A DNA stretch of 64,000 nt. Origin: RYN-230 sp963834515 (GTDB lineage: Bacteria; Actinomycetota; Actinomycetes; Streptosporangiales; Streptosporangiaceae). The notes under the pieces were generated by a model. That model was not told the origin of the DNA, searched no databases, and worked only from the letters and a program-made list of their open reading frames with translations. Position numbers and translations under genes: made by a program. Position 1 is the first letter of the stretch. Each line of letters opens with the position of its first letter. Below, one piece after another: positions 45,456 through 54,437 of the stretch. The stretch is from NCBI GenBank assembly GCA_963834515.1, contig CAWICB010000007.1:1798001-1862000 (forward strand), written 5' to 3'.

Positions 45456-46377
45456 GTGACTCGTCTCCTCTCACCACGATGGTGCCGGCCCGGCCAGCCA
45501 GCAGCGCGGCGGCGTCCGCCAGCTGCCCGATGGCGGTTATCCCGCCCGTGGCCGCGAACCGGCACGCCGCCTCGACCTTGGGCCCCATCGAGCCGGCCGG
45601 GAACTCCCCGGCCTGGATCCGGTTCCGCAGCTGGGTGGCGGTGATCCGCCGGATGGGCCGGGCGGCCGGGGTGCCGTAGCGTTCCTCGACCGCGGCCACG
45701 TCGGTCAGCATCAGCAGCGCGTCGGCCTGCACCGAGCTGGCCAGCAGGGCCGCCGTCAGGTCCTTGTCCAGCACCGCCTCCACCCCGCGCAGCCCGCCCG
45801 GGCCGGCCACCACCGGGATGCCGCCGCCGCCGGCGCAGACCACCGTCACCCCCTGGCCGGCCAGCACCTCGATCAGGTCCAGCTCGACCAGCGCGGCTGG
45901 CTCCGGGGACGGCACCACGCGCCGCCATGATGAACCGTCCGGCCGGATATGCCAGCCGCGCTGTCCGGCCAGCCGGCGCGCCTCCGCCGCCCCGTACACG
46001 GGGCCGACGAACTTGGTCGGCTGGCTGAACGCCGGGTCGTCCGCCTTCACCAGGGTGCGGCAGATCAGGCAGGCGGCCCGCTGGCCCGGGCTGGCCGCTT
46101 CCAGCGCCTGGACCAGCCAGTAACCGATCATGCCCTGGGTCTGCGCGCCGAGGACGTCGAACGGGTACGGGTGGGACAGGGCCGGGTCACCGGCGCTCTC
46201 CAGGGCCAGCACACCCACCTGCGGCCCGTTGCCGTGGGTGAGGATCAGCTGGTGGTCCCGGAGCAGCGGGGCGAGCGCGGCGGCGGCCCGGGCCACGTGC
46301 GATTCCTGGATGTCGGAGTCGGCCGACTCGCCGCGTTCCAGCAGCGCGTTGCCGCCCAGCGCCACGACAACCTTCAT
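45448..46377 (-). CDS. arcC: carbamate kinase
   Basis: 309 residues from ATG 46377 (ATGA overlap with argF). VVVALGGNALLERGE, ILTHGNGPQVGVLALES, VVCAGGGGIPVV and DKDLTAALLASSVQADALLMLTDV are the family motifs of the amino-acid kinase fold. Transfers phosphate from carbamoyl phosphate to ADP, the ATP-yielding step of the arginine deiminase pathway. The open frame upstream of ATG 46377 is shadow of argF. Confidence 0.93.
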   Translation of the reverse strand: MKVVVALGGNALLERGESADSDIQESHVARAAAALAPLLRDHQLILTHGNGPQVGVLALESAGDPALSHPYPFDVLGAQTQGMIGYWLVQALEAASPGQRAACLICRTLVKADDPAFSQPTKFVGPVYGAAEARRLAGQRGWHIRPDGSSWRRVVPSPEPAALVELDLIEVLAGQGVTVVCAGGGGIPVVAGPGGLRGVEAVLDKDLTAALLASSVQADALLMLTDVAAVEERYGTPAARPIRRITATQLRNRIQAGEFPAGSMGPKVEAACRFAATGGITAIGQLADAAALLAGRAGTIVVRGDESHD

Positions 46378-47374
46378 GGCTGGCCGCCCAGCGTAGCCAC
46401 CATGACCGCCTTGATCGTGTGCATCCGGTTCTCGGCCTGATCGAAGACCACCGAGGCCGGCGACTCGAACACCTCGTCGGTGACCTCCAGCTCGGCCAGG
46501 CCACGACGGTCGAAGATCTGCCGCCCGATGTCGGTCTCGGTGTTGTGCAGCGCCGGCAGACAGTGCATGAACTTCACCGCCGGATTCCCGGTCGCGGCCA
46601 GCACCGCCGAGTTCACCTGATAGTCGAGCAGCAGATCGATCCGCTTGTCCCATTCACCGGGCGGCTCCCCCATGGACAGCCAGACGTCGGTGTACAGGAA
46701 GTCGGCCCCCCGCACGGCCGCGTCGATGTCCTCGGTCAGCGTGAGCGTCGCGCCGGATCCGGCGGCCAGGCCCTCCGCTATGTCACGCACCTCGGCGGAC
46801 GGCTGCAACTGCGCCGGCGCGCAGATGCGCACGTCCAGGCCGAACATCGCCCCCGTCACCAGCAGCGAGTTCGCCGTGTTGTTCCGGGCGTCGCCCAGGT
46901 AGCAGTACGACACCAGCTCCAGCGGCTTCGCGGCGTGGTCGCGCATGGTCAGCATGTCGGCCAGCATCTGGGTCGGGTGCCAGGTGTCGGTCAGCCCGTT
47001 CCACACCGGAACCCCGGAATAGGCGCCCAGGATCTCGACGGATTCCTGGGCGAATCCGCGGAACTCGATACCGTCGAACATCCGGCCCAGCACCCGGGCG
47101 GTGTCCTGGACCGACTCCTTGTGGCCCAGCTGCGAATCCCCGGGACCGATGTAGGTGATGTGCGCGCCCTCATCGTGCGCCGCCACCTCGAACGCGGACC
47201 GGGTCCGGGTGGAGGACTTCTCGAAGATCAGCGCAATGTTCCGGCCGGCCAGCCGGCCCCCGGGAGCCCGGCGCGCTTGTCGGCGCGCAGCTGGGCCCCC
47301 AGGTCGATGAGGTAGCGGAACTCCGCCGCGCTGAAGTCGATCTCCTTCAGCAGGTTGCGTCCGTGCAGGTTCAT
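46374..47374 (-). CDS. arcB: ornithine carbamoyltransferase (catabolic), one apparent frameshift
   Basis: About 333 residues if a single shift is allowed. The true N-terminus is MNLHGRNLLKEIDFSAAEFR from ATG 47374 (ATGA overlap with arcA). After about 37 codons the frame changes at a C-run (47257-47261, one base short) and continues GRNIALIFEKSSTRTRSAFE, the carbamoyl-phosphate site, then HPTQMLADMLTM and HCLPALHN. The pathway context and operon position favour the catabolic enzyme that makes carbamoyl phosphate from citrulline. A homopolymer deletion is the typical signature of sequence error. Confidence 0.85.
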
Positions 47375-48622
47375 CGTGCATTCCCTCTCGGCTCACGGGC
47401 AGGGTCCCGCTCGATCGGGCAGGTCATGCAGCGCGGGCCGCCCCGGCCACGGCCGAGTTCCTCGCCGGGCACGGTCACCACTTCGATGCCGTGCTTGCGC
47501 AGCATCGTGTTGGTGGCCACGTTGCGCTCGTAGCCGACGATCACCCCCGGCGCCACGGCCAGGTAGTTGGTACCGTCGTCCCACTGCTCGCGTTCCGCCG
47601 CCCGGATGTCCTCGTCGGTGCGCAGCACGGTGACCTCGTCCACGCCGAGCGCGTGCGGCCAGCATCCGCCCAGAAGTCGTCGTTCCGGGCCACCCGCAGC
47701 GCCGGTGCCGTCCTCGCCGGAGTCACGGTCCACGACCGCAGGCGCGGTGTCGAAGTACGGGTACAGCACGAACGTGCTCCGGTCGACCATGGTCATCACG
47801 GTGTCGAGGTGCATCATCGCGTGCGACTGCGGCAGCTCGACGGCGATCACCCGGTCCGCCTGCTCGCTGGCGGAACAGCGCCCGGGCCAGGATCTCCACC
47901 GCCATCGGGGTGGTCCGCTCGCCCATGCCGATCAGCACGGCCCGGTTCCCGAGCACGTGCACGTCGCCGCCCTCGATGCTGGCCGGCAGGTGGCTCGCGT
48001 CATCGTCGCCGTAGTAGGTGACGAAGCCGGCCGTCGTGAACGTCGGGTGATAGCGGTAGATGGCCTGCATGTGCACGGTCTCCCGCTGCCGGGCGGGCTT
48101 GGCCATCGGGTTGACCGAGACGCCGTCGTACACCCAGCACGAGTTGTCCCGCGGGAACAGGTGGTTGGGCAGCGGCGGGAGGACGAAGTCGTCCGCCCGC
48201 ATCGTGTCCCAGCGCAGGCTGCTGGCCTGGAGCGGGCTCAGGTCAGCCTTCAGCACGCCGCCGACCAGGTACTCGGCCAGGCCCGGCCCGTCCAGGTCCT
48301 CGAACAGCGACCGGACCGGGCCGACCAGCGCCGGGCCCGAGGATCTCCGGGGTGCACACCCGGTCCAGCACGAAGGCCCGGCCTTCGGCGGTCTCCAGCA
48401 GGTCGGCGCCAGCAGCTGGGAGAAGTAGTGCACCCGGACACCCTTCTCGCGGAGCACCTCGGTGAACACGTCGTGCTCTTCCTTGGCCTTGCGCGCCCAC
48501 ATCACGTCGTCGAACAGCAGGCTGCTGATGTTCTGCGGGGTCAGCCGGGCCAGTTCCAGTCCGGGCCGGTGCACGATCACCTGGCGGAGCTGGCCCACTT
48601 CCGAATGCACGCCCACGGTCAT
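47371..48622 (-). pseudogene. arcA: arginine deiminase, about five apparent indels
   Basis: Joining frames yields a nearly full ADI of about 410 residues: MTVGVHSEVGQLRQVIVHRP, LPNHLFPRDNSCWVYDGV, FTTAGFVTYYGDDD, IEGGDVHVLGNRAVLIGMGE, ELPQSHAMMHLDTVMTMVD and the catalytic Cys end GGPRCMTCPIERDP. Frame changes lie near 48405, 48340, 47877, 47700 and 47660, several being one extra or missing base. Start and stop overlap both neighbours exactly (ATGA), so sequence error is favoured over loss. Converts arginine to citrulline and ammonia in the cytoplasm. Confidence 0.85.
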
Positions 48623-50058
48623 GACGCACCCCCGAGCCCGGTGCTGTCCTGCGGCGCGGGCACGTGGCCGGTATCTTCCCGGTGCGCCTTGAGGAACGCG
48701 TACAGGATCACGCCGATCAGCACGATCACCAGGGCCTCGTACACGGCCGCGTAACCGGCGGCGAACGTGACCCACATGGAGAACAGCACGCTCAGGCCGG
48801 CGATCAGCAGGTCGCGGGCCAGCAGCCAGCCCTGCACCCGGCGGCGCTTCGACACCAGGTAGGTGAGCTGGGCGCAAGCCGAGAACAGGTACGGGATGGC
48901 CACCGTGACCACGGTCAGGGCGACCAGCTCGGTGAACACGGTCAGCCCGGTCTTGGTGGTGTAGCTCCACAGCATGAGCAGCGAGGGCAGCACGGCCGCG
49001 GTCAGCACGCCGAACCAGGCCGTGCCGCGGCGGTCAGTCCAGTTGAACGCGGCCGGGAACAGGCCGTCCTGCGCGGTCGCCCGGGCCACCTCGGTGGTGA
49101 CCAGCGTCCAGCCGTTGAGCGCGCCGATGCCGGACACCACGGCCAGCGCCGCGACCAGCTTACCGGCCCACGCCCCGCCGGTGAAGATCGTCTCGAACGC
49201 GTTCACGAACGGCGCGCCGTTGTTGAGCAGCGCGTGGTGCGGCACCAGGCCCATCACCGCGGCCGAGACCAGCAGGTAGACGATCGCGCTGGCGCCGGTG
49301 CCGAGCAGCGACGCGCGGCCCACGTTCTGCTTCGGGTCCTTGACCCGCTTGGCCGTGATGGCCGCGACCTCGACGCCGATGAAAGAGAACAACGCCACGC
49401 CGGCCGCGAGCCCGATCGCCGAGTACAGGCTGCCACCCGACGCGTTGAACGCGCCGAAGTGGCCGGACGACACGAAGAACCAGCCGACGACGCCGACGAA
49501 CAGCAGCGGCAGGAACTTCAGCACCACGGTAACGTTCTGGAACCAGGCCATCTGCCGCACCCCGGCCAGGTTCACCACGGCCGGGATCCACAGGCCGGTC
49601 AGCGCGATGCACCAGTTGCCCAGGCCGGACGGGTGCCAGCCGAACAGGGCATCGACGTAGAACACCCACGACGCCACGATGGCGGCGTTACCGGCCCAGC
49701 ACTGCACCCAGTAGCACCAGCCGGTGAGGTAACCGGCGAAGTCGCCGAACTCGTACCGGGCGTAGGCGTACAGGCCGCCGTCGGCGTTGGGCACCCGCTT
49801 GGTCAGCTGGCCGAACAGGACGGCCAGCAGCATGGCCCCCACCGCGACCGCGGCCAGCACCAGCAGCGAGCTGGTGCCCGCGCTGGCCAGCACGGCCGGC
49901 ATGGTGAACACTCCGGTGCCGATGATGCTGCCGATAACCAGCCCGGTCGCCGAGGTCAGCCCGAGGGCCCGCGCCTTCTGCTCATTTCGCGGCGACAGGT
50001 CTCCGGGTGGCTCCCGGTGCGCCCAGTGCAGCCGGTGATCACTCGAGGTAACAGACAT
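48619..50058 (-). CDS. arcD: APC-family amino-acid permease, probable arginine/ornithine antiporter
   Basis: 479 residues, about 12 helices. The N-terminal GLTSATGLVIGSIIGTGVFTMPAVL is the APC substrate-binding signature, and NADGGLYAYARYEFGDFAGYLTGW and SFIGVEVAAITAKRVKDPKQNV fit the basic amino-acid antiporter group. First gene of the arc operon, with ATGA overlap to arcA, so exchange of arginine for ornithine is inferred from context. Two DevR-like boxes lie 89 and 111 bases upstream. Confidence 0.88.
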   Translation of the reverse strand: MSVTSSDHRLHWAHREPPGDLSPRNEQKARALGLTSATGLVIGSIIGTGVFTMPAVLASAGTSSLLVLAAVAVGAMLLAVLFGQLTKRVPNADGGLYAYARYEFGDFAGYLTGWCYWVQCWAGNAAIVASWVFYVDALFGWHPSGLGNWCIALTGLWIPAVVNLAGVRQMAWFQNVTVVLKFLPLLFVGVVGWFFVSSGHFGAFNASGGSLYSAIGLAAGVALFSFIGVEVAAITAKRVKDPKQNVGRASLLGTGASAIVYLLVSAAVMGLVPHHALLNNGAPFVNAFETIFTGGAWAGKLVAALAVVSGIGALNGWTLVTTEVARATAQDGLFPAAFNWTDRRGTAWFGVLTAAVLPSLLMLWSYTTKTGLTVFTELVALTVVTVAIPYLFSACAQLTYLVSKRRRVQGWLLARDLLIAGLSVLFSMWVTFAAGYAAVYEALVIVLIGVILYAFLKAHREDTGHVPAPQDSTGLGGAS

Positions 50059-50146
50059 GGTGACCCCCTTGTCACGCGGCAGGCGGTCCGGTCAGGTGAT
50101 CACCTGCCTCAAGATCATCCTGCCGCCGCTCGCCGTCTTGATCACA

Positions 50147-50182
50147 GGGGCGGAGGTCCCGCCGGCCGGCCACGAACGTCCC
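50147..50182. promoter_or_regulatory. DevR-like box pair upstream of the arginine deiminase operon
   Basis: GGGGCGGAGGTCCC (50147-50160) and GCCACGAACGTCCC (50169-50182), start-to-start 22 bp, 89-124 bases upstream of the permease start. The 299-base spacer 50059-50357 also holds two hairpins next to the CBS gene. Confidence 0.6.
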
Positions 50183-50286
50183 CCGGGCTGCTGCCGATCA
50201 GCCCTGCCCGGCCCGGCGCGGGCCGACGACGCTGGTAGTGCGGAACTTTGGTGTGGCCATGGCGCGGCGCCGCCGGGCTAACCGCA

Positions 50287-50342
50287 GTGCCCCTGGCCGC
50301 AAGCGCGGCCAGGGGCACGTCAATGTCCCGGTCCGCCGGGAC
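50287..50342 (-). terminator. double hairpin terminator downstream of the CBS-BON gene
   Basis: A perfect 14-bp stem GTGCCCCTGGCCGC / GCGGCCAGGGGCAC with loop AAGC (50287-50318), and a 7-bp stem GTCCCGG-TCCG-CCGGGAC (50325-50342), just past the stop of the CBS-BON gene (50358). Typical intrinsic terminator shape without a T-run. Confidence 0.75.
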
Positions 50343-50357
50343 CGGCCAGGGCCCGCC

Positions 50358-51002
50358 TTAGCCTGCGGGCGGGAAACTCAGCCGGTCCCGCACCCCGACG
50401 ACGCCTTCCATGTGCCGGATGGCGCTGACCAGAAGCGGGGCCATGGCGCGGCTTTCCACCTGCCCCAGCACGGTGACGATGCCGGACCGGACGGTGACCT
50501 GGAACCCGCCCGGATCGAGCGCGAACTCCCCCGCGATCACATCCTTGATCACCCGGTCCCGGATCTGGGCGTCCGGATGGTCGAAGACGCTCAGCAGGTC
50601 CACCCGGGTCACGATGCCCACCAGGCGGCCTGCCTCATTGACTACCGGCAGCCGCTTCACCCGGCAGTCGTGCATACGCCGGGCCGCGGTGGACACGCTG
50701 TCATCTGGCCGGACGGTGACCACCGGCGTAGTCATCAGCTCGGCGGCGGTGACCCCGGCCGCCTTGGCGCTCTCCCCACGCCGCCCGGACCCGACCAGGG
50801 ACCCGTCCAGGGCGTCCTGGCCCACCTCCTTGAGCAGCAGGTCCGCTTCCGACACCACCCCGACCAGGTGGTCCGCGGAATCAAGCACCGGGAAGGCACT
50901 CACGTGCAACTGGCGCATCACGGCCACGATGTCCTTGTAGTCGGCGGTCTCCCGGACTGACACGACATCCTTGGTCATCACATCGCTGACCCGGGTTTCC
51001 AT
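50358..51002 (-). CDS. CBS-pair plus BON domain protein
   Basis: About 214 residues. Two CBS motifs (VSDVMTKDVVSVRETADYKD...SAFPVLDSAD; AAELMTTPVVTVRPDDSVST...KRLPVVNEAG) then a BON domain (FQVTVRSGIVTVLGQVESRA). Shorter than the paralogue at 39539 as it lacks the charged N-terminus. GGAG lies eight bases before ATG 51002; earlier starts at 51008 or 51011 are too close to it. It begins 34 bases after the USP gene on the same strand, so the two form a unit controlled from the 51474-51617 spacer. Confidence 0.87.
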   Translation of the reverse strand: METRVSDVMTKDVVSVRETADYKDIVAVMRQLHVSAFPVLDSADHLVGVVSEADLLLKEVGQDALDGSLVGSGRRGESAKAAGVTAAELMTTPVVTVRPDDSVSTAARRMHDCRVKRLPVVNEAGRLVGIVTRVDLLSVFDHPDAQIRDRVIKDVIAGEFALDPGGFQVTVRSGIVTVLGQVESRAMAPLLVSAIRHMEGVVGVRDRLSFPPAG

Positions 51003-51035
51003 CACCATCACTCCTTCGCTGGCTGGCCGGCTGGC

Positions 51036-51473
51036 CTACTTGCCATCCGGCACGACGACCACCGGGCAGTGCGCATGGTGCAGCACCGCGGCGCTGACCG
51101 AGCCAAGCAGCAGCCGCTGGAACGGGCTGCTCCCGCGCGATCCCACCACGATCAGATCGGCGTCCTCCGAAGCGGCGATGAGCTCTTCGACCGGGAAACC
51201 GTTGACTGCCTGCACCTGCACGACCGCGGCACCGGACTCGCCGAGCTCGGCCGCGGCCTTGGCCACCGCCTCATCGGCGGCCTGCCGCGCCTGCTGCACA
51301 GCGGGCTCATCCGGCGGGAGCGTGATCGGATGGCCCGTCCAGCCGCTGGCCGCCACCGGGTGCACGGCCAGCACGGTCAGCCGGGCGCGGCGGATGGAAG
51401 CCTCCGTCAGCGCCCACTCCACGGCCCGCTGGGCACCGTGCGACCCGTCGAATCCGACCGTAATCCCAGTCAT
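51036..51473 (-). CDS. universal stress protein
   Basis: 145 residues with GAAAGGAG before ATG 51473. ITVGFDGSHGAQRAVEWALT, LIVVGSRGSSPFQRLLLGSV (nucleotide-binding) and HCPVVVVPDGK. Complete single-domain USP. First gene of a USP-CBS unit, with a palindromic DevR-like box about 103 bases upstream. Confidence 0.9.
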   Translation of the reverse strand: MTGITVGFDGSHGAQRAVEWALTEASIRRARLTVLAVHPVAASGWTGHPITLPPDEPAVQQARQAADEAVAKAAAELGESGAAVVQVQAVNGFPVEELIAASEDADLIVVGSRGSSPFQRLLLGSVSAAVLHHAHCPVVVVPDGK

Positions 51474-51575
51474 TTCGTGCTCCTTTCACGTGGGGCCCGG
51501 TCAGCTGGCCTGCGGCCCCACTTCTAGCGTGCGGGCCGGGACGGCGGCGCCATAGGGCCATCTGGGCACAACCCA

Positions 51576-51589
51576 GGGACCGTCGTCCC
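51576..51589. promoter_or_regulatory. DevR-like box upstream of the USP-CBS unit
   Basis: GGGACCGTCGTCCC, with fully complementary GGGAC/GTCCC arms, 103 bases upstream of the USP start and 29 bases before the divergent isomerase-like gene. A GGGCC half-site lies about 21 bp away at 51555. Confidence 0.55.
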
Positions 51590-51617
51590 CCGCCGCCGTG
51601 GCCGTACTATTCAGGCC

Positions 51618-52442
51618 ATGGGGACGGCCATGGCCGCCGCGGACTGGGGCCCGCTGGACGTGAACATATCCATGCTGTTCACCGAGCTGCCGCTGGCGGC
51701 GCGGCCAGCCGCGGCCCGGGCCGCCGGGTTCACCGCGGTGGAGGCCTGGTGGCCGTTCGGATCGGCGGTCCCGGCCGGGCCGGAGGTGGCCAGGTTCGAG
51801 CGGTCAGTCCGCGACGCCGGCGTGCGGCTCGTCGCGCTGAACGGGTTCGGTGGCGACCTGCAGGCTGGCGACCGGGGCATTCTCTCCTGGCCGGGCCGCC
51901 AGCGGGAATTCCTGGACAATCTGGATGTGCTGCTGGAACTCGGGGCCCGGCTCGGCTGCCGCCGCTTCAACCTGCTGTACGGCAACCGGATCAGCGGCCG
52001 CCGCGCGGCCGGCCAGGACGAGCTGGCCACCGAGAACCTGGCCACCGCGGCCCGGGCCGCGCAGCGGGCCGGCGCGGTACTGGTCGTGGAGCCGCTCAGC
52101 GCGCAGCCGGCCTACCCGCTGCGCACGGCCGGGGATGTGCTGGCCGTGCTCGGCCGGCTGCCAGCCGGCTGTGCCGGTGCTGTCCGGCTGCTGGCTGACC
52201 TCTACCATCTGCGGGTCAACGGCGAGGACATCCCGGCCATGCTGGACCGGGTGCACCCCCAGATCGGCCATGTCCAGGTGGCTGACGTGCCCGGCCGGCA
52301 TGAGCCCGGGACGGGCACGGCCGATCTGGGCGGGTGGGTGGCACGGCTGCGCCAGCTCGGGTACCGCGGCCCGATCGGCCTGGAATACGCACCGCTCGGT
52401 ACCACGTCGGCTGGGCTGCGCCGCCTCGGGCTGGCAGGCTAG
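51618..52442 (+). CDS. hydroxypyruvate isomerase-like TIM-barrel protein
   Basis: 274 residues of the xylose-isomerase-like AP-endonuclease-2 fold. DVNISMLFTELPLAARPAAA, FTAVEAWWPF, VVEPLSAQPAYPL (metal Glu), LLADLYHLRVNGEDI (metal Asp/His) and GLEYAPLGTT (metal Glu) match the hydroxypyruvate isomerase group; HVQVADVPGRHEPGTG is its signature. Substrate could be another short hydroxy-acid. Two starts (51618 or ATG four codons on) are possible, neither with a strong ribosome site. Confidence 0.8.
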   Translation: MGTAMAAADWGPLDVNISMLFTELPLAARPAAARAAGFTAVEAWWPFGSAVPAGPEVARFERSVRDAGVRLVALNGFGGDLQAGDRGILSWPGRQREFLDNLDVLLELGARLGCRRFNLLYGNRISGRRAAGQDELATENLATAARAAQRAGAVLVVEPLSAQPAYPLRTAGDVLAVLGRLPAGCAGAVRLLADLYHLRVNGEDIPAMLDRVHPQIGHVQVADVPGRHEPGTGTADLGGWVARLRQLGYRGPIGLEYAPLGTTSAGLRRLGLAG

Positions 52443-52457
52443 CTGCGGTACCCCAGG

Positions 52458-52907
52458 TCAGCGCTGCAGCCCAGCCCACGACCAGCGCGGGATGGTCAGG
52501 CCCTCGGGGACGTCGTCCGCGGACTCGTGGTAGCGCGTCATCGCCGTCGTGGTGGCCCACACGAAGTAGTCGTGCAGCACCTGCCGCAGCGGCCCGGCCG
52601 AGTCCAGGCCGGTGTCGTGCAGCGCCTGGTCGAAGCAGCCGATCGCCCGCCGGTCCATCTCCTCGTGCGGGCCGTTGCCGCTGTGTATCCGCACGACCGA
52701 GGTCTCGTCGCCATAGTGGCTGGAGTAGCTGGCCGGGCCGCCGAGGGCCTCGGCCCAGTAGGCGGCCAGCCGCTCGCTGTGCCGGGGATGGAATCCGTGG
52801 CTGAACGCGTGGCTGACGACCTCGTCGGCCATCACCCGGGCATGCCACGCCTCGGCCAGGCGGCGCAGCCCCGCGGTGCCGCCCGCTGCCTCGTACACGC
52901 TCTGCAT
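52458..52907 (-). CDS. truncated-type globin
   Basis: 149 residues. YEAAGGTAGLRRLAEAWHAR opens the fold; HGFHPRHSERLAAYWAEALG carries the proximal His, and GGPASYSSHYGDETSV the following helix, in the pattern of group II truncated haemoglobins and related actinobacterial globins. Expected to bind O2/NO, fitting a hypoxia island. It converges with the isomerase gene and begins 21 bases after the flavin monooxygenase stop on the same strand. Confidence 0.82.
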   Translation of the reverse strand: MQSVYEAAGGTAGLRRLAEAWHARVMADEVVSHAFSHGFHPRHSERLAAYWAEALGGPASYSSHYGDETSVVRIHSGNGPHEEMDRRAIGCFDQALHDTGLDSAGPLRQVLHDYFVWATTTAMTRYHESADDVPEGLTIPRWSWAGLQR

Positions 52908-52928
52908 AGGCCCAGGATGCCAGCCAGA

Positions 52929-54428
52929 TCAGCGGATCTCGTACGCCGCCCGGCGGGCGCGCCGGGTGCGGGCCCAGTACTCGAAGCTGAACCCGGGCCA
53001 CAGCGCGCGGTTGACGCCCCCGGCGTCCAGGTACCAGCTCGTGCAGCCGCCCGCGTTCCACACCTTGCGCCGCAGGCGGCGGCGGATCCCGTCGTTGAAC
53101 CGGCGCGCCGCCGCGGGCCGCACTTCGATCGTGTCCCCGTCGTTCCTGGCCAGCAGCCGCAGGCAGGACAGCACGTGCTGGATCTGGCTCTCGATCATGA
53201 AGACCACCGAGTTGTGGCCCAGGCCGGTGTTCGGGCCGAGCAGCAGGAAGAAGTTCGGGAACCCGGGCACCGTGATGCCGTGATACGCCTCGGCGCCATC
53301 GCGCCAGGCGTCCTGCAGCTTGACCCCGTCCCGGCCGGCCACGTCGAGTTCGGTGAGCGCCTCGACGGTCTTGAACCCGGTGCCGTAGATGATCACGTCG
53401 GCGCCGTACTGGCCGCCGTCCGTACCGGCCAGCCCGGTCCTGGTGATCCGGTCGATGGGCTCGGTGACCAGGCTGACATGGGGCTGAGCCAGGGCCGGGT
53501 AATAGTTGGACGACAGCAGGATCCGCTTGCAGCCGATCGTGTAGTCCGGCGTGAGCCGCGCGCGCAGCACCGGGTCGCTGATCTGCCGCTCGATCTGCCG
53601 CTCGGACACCGACCGGAGCGGGGCCATCAGCCGGGGGTGCACGGCGAACCCGGCCGCGCGCAGCTCGAGCATCCAGTACAGCGCGTCGCGGAACGCACGC
53701 ATGGTCAGCGGCGCGGCCGCGAACGTGGCCCGGGCCGCGGGCGGGATCTCGGCGTCCGGCCGCGGCTGGATCCAGGGTGGCGTGCGCTGGAAGACGTGCA
53801 CCTGGGCCGCCTGCCGGGCGATCTCGGGGATGAACTGGATCGCCGACGCCCCGGTGCCGATGACCGCGACCCGCTGGCCGGGCAGGCGGCAGGACCGGTC
53901 CCACTGCGCCGAGTGGAAGGCCCGGCCGGCGAACTCCTCAGCGCCGGGTATCTCCGGGATCGAGGGCACATGCAGCGCCCCGATGCCGGACACGACCGCC
54001 CGCGCCTGATACACCTCGCCCGCCGCGGTGACGACGTGCCACCGCCGGGCTGTCCCGTCCCACTCCATCCGCTGCACGGTGCGGCCGAACCTGATGTGCG
54101 GCGTGACGCCGTGGGTGGTGGCGCACCGGCGCAGATAGGCCCAGATCTCCGGCTGCGGGGCGAACATCGCGGACCAGTCCGGGTTCAGCTCGAACGAGAA
54201 CGAGTACAAGTGCGACGGCACATCGCAGGCGCAGCCGGGATACTGGTTGTCCCGCCAGGTCCCGCCGAGGTCGCTGTTCTTCTCCAGGATCACGAACCGG
54301 TGGAAACCCGCCTGCCTGAGCCGGATGGCCAGGCCCAGTCCGGCGAAGCCGGCCCCGATGATGACGATCGCTGGTGCGTCTGCCGGGCCAGGTCCCGGAG
54401 TGTCCGCCTCGTCCACCTCCGCCAGCAT
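52929..54428 (-). CDS. flavin-containing (Baeyer-Villiger-type) monooxygenase
   Basis: 499 residues. FAD site IVIIGAGFAGLGLAIRLRQA, second glycine motif VAVIGTGASAIQFIPEIARQ for NADPH, the BVMO fingerprint FAGRAFHSAQWD, and GGTWRDNQYPGCACDVPSHLY. Would insert oxygen into ketones using NADPH and O2; substrate unknown. It follows the DGAT gene by nine bases and precedes the globin, so DGAT-BVMO-globin appear to be one transcript. Confidence 0.9.
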   Translation of the reverse strand: MLAEVDEADTPGPGPADAPAIVIIGAGFAGLGLAIRLRQAGFHRFVILEKNSDLGGTWRDNQYPGCACDVPSHLYSFSFELNPDWSAMFAPQPEIWAYLRRCATTHGVTPHIRFGRTVQRMEWDGTARRWHVVTAAGEVYQARAVVSGIGALHVPSIPEIPGAEEFAGRAFHSAQWDRSCRLPGQRVAVIGTGASAIQFIPEIARQAAQVHVFQRTPPWIQPRPDAEIPPAARATFAAAPLTMRAFRDALYWMLELRAAGFAVHPRLMAPLRSVSERQIERQISDPVLRARLTPDYTIGCKRILLSSNYYPALAQPHVSLVTEPIDRITRTGLAGTDGGQYGADVIIYGTGFKTVEALTELDVAGRDGVKLQDAWRDGAEAYHGITVPGFPNFFLLLGPNTGLGHNSVVFMIESQIQHVLSCLRLLARNDGDTIEVRPAAARRFNDGIRRRLRRKVWNAGGCTSWYLDAGGVNRALWPGFSFEYWARTRRARRAAYEIR

Positions 54429-54437
54429 AGGCGGCGG

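Noticed and set aside
47250..47270. Programmed frameshift in arcB
   Set aside because: No slippery heptamer with stimulatory structure is evident and other genes nearby show similar random indels; sequence error is simpler.
51554..51567. Second DevR-like box 22 bp from 51576
   Set aside because: AGGGCCATCTGGGC shares too few positions; only the GGGCC half is convincing.
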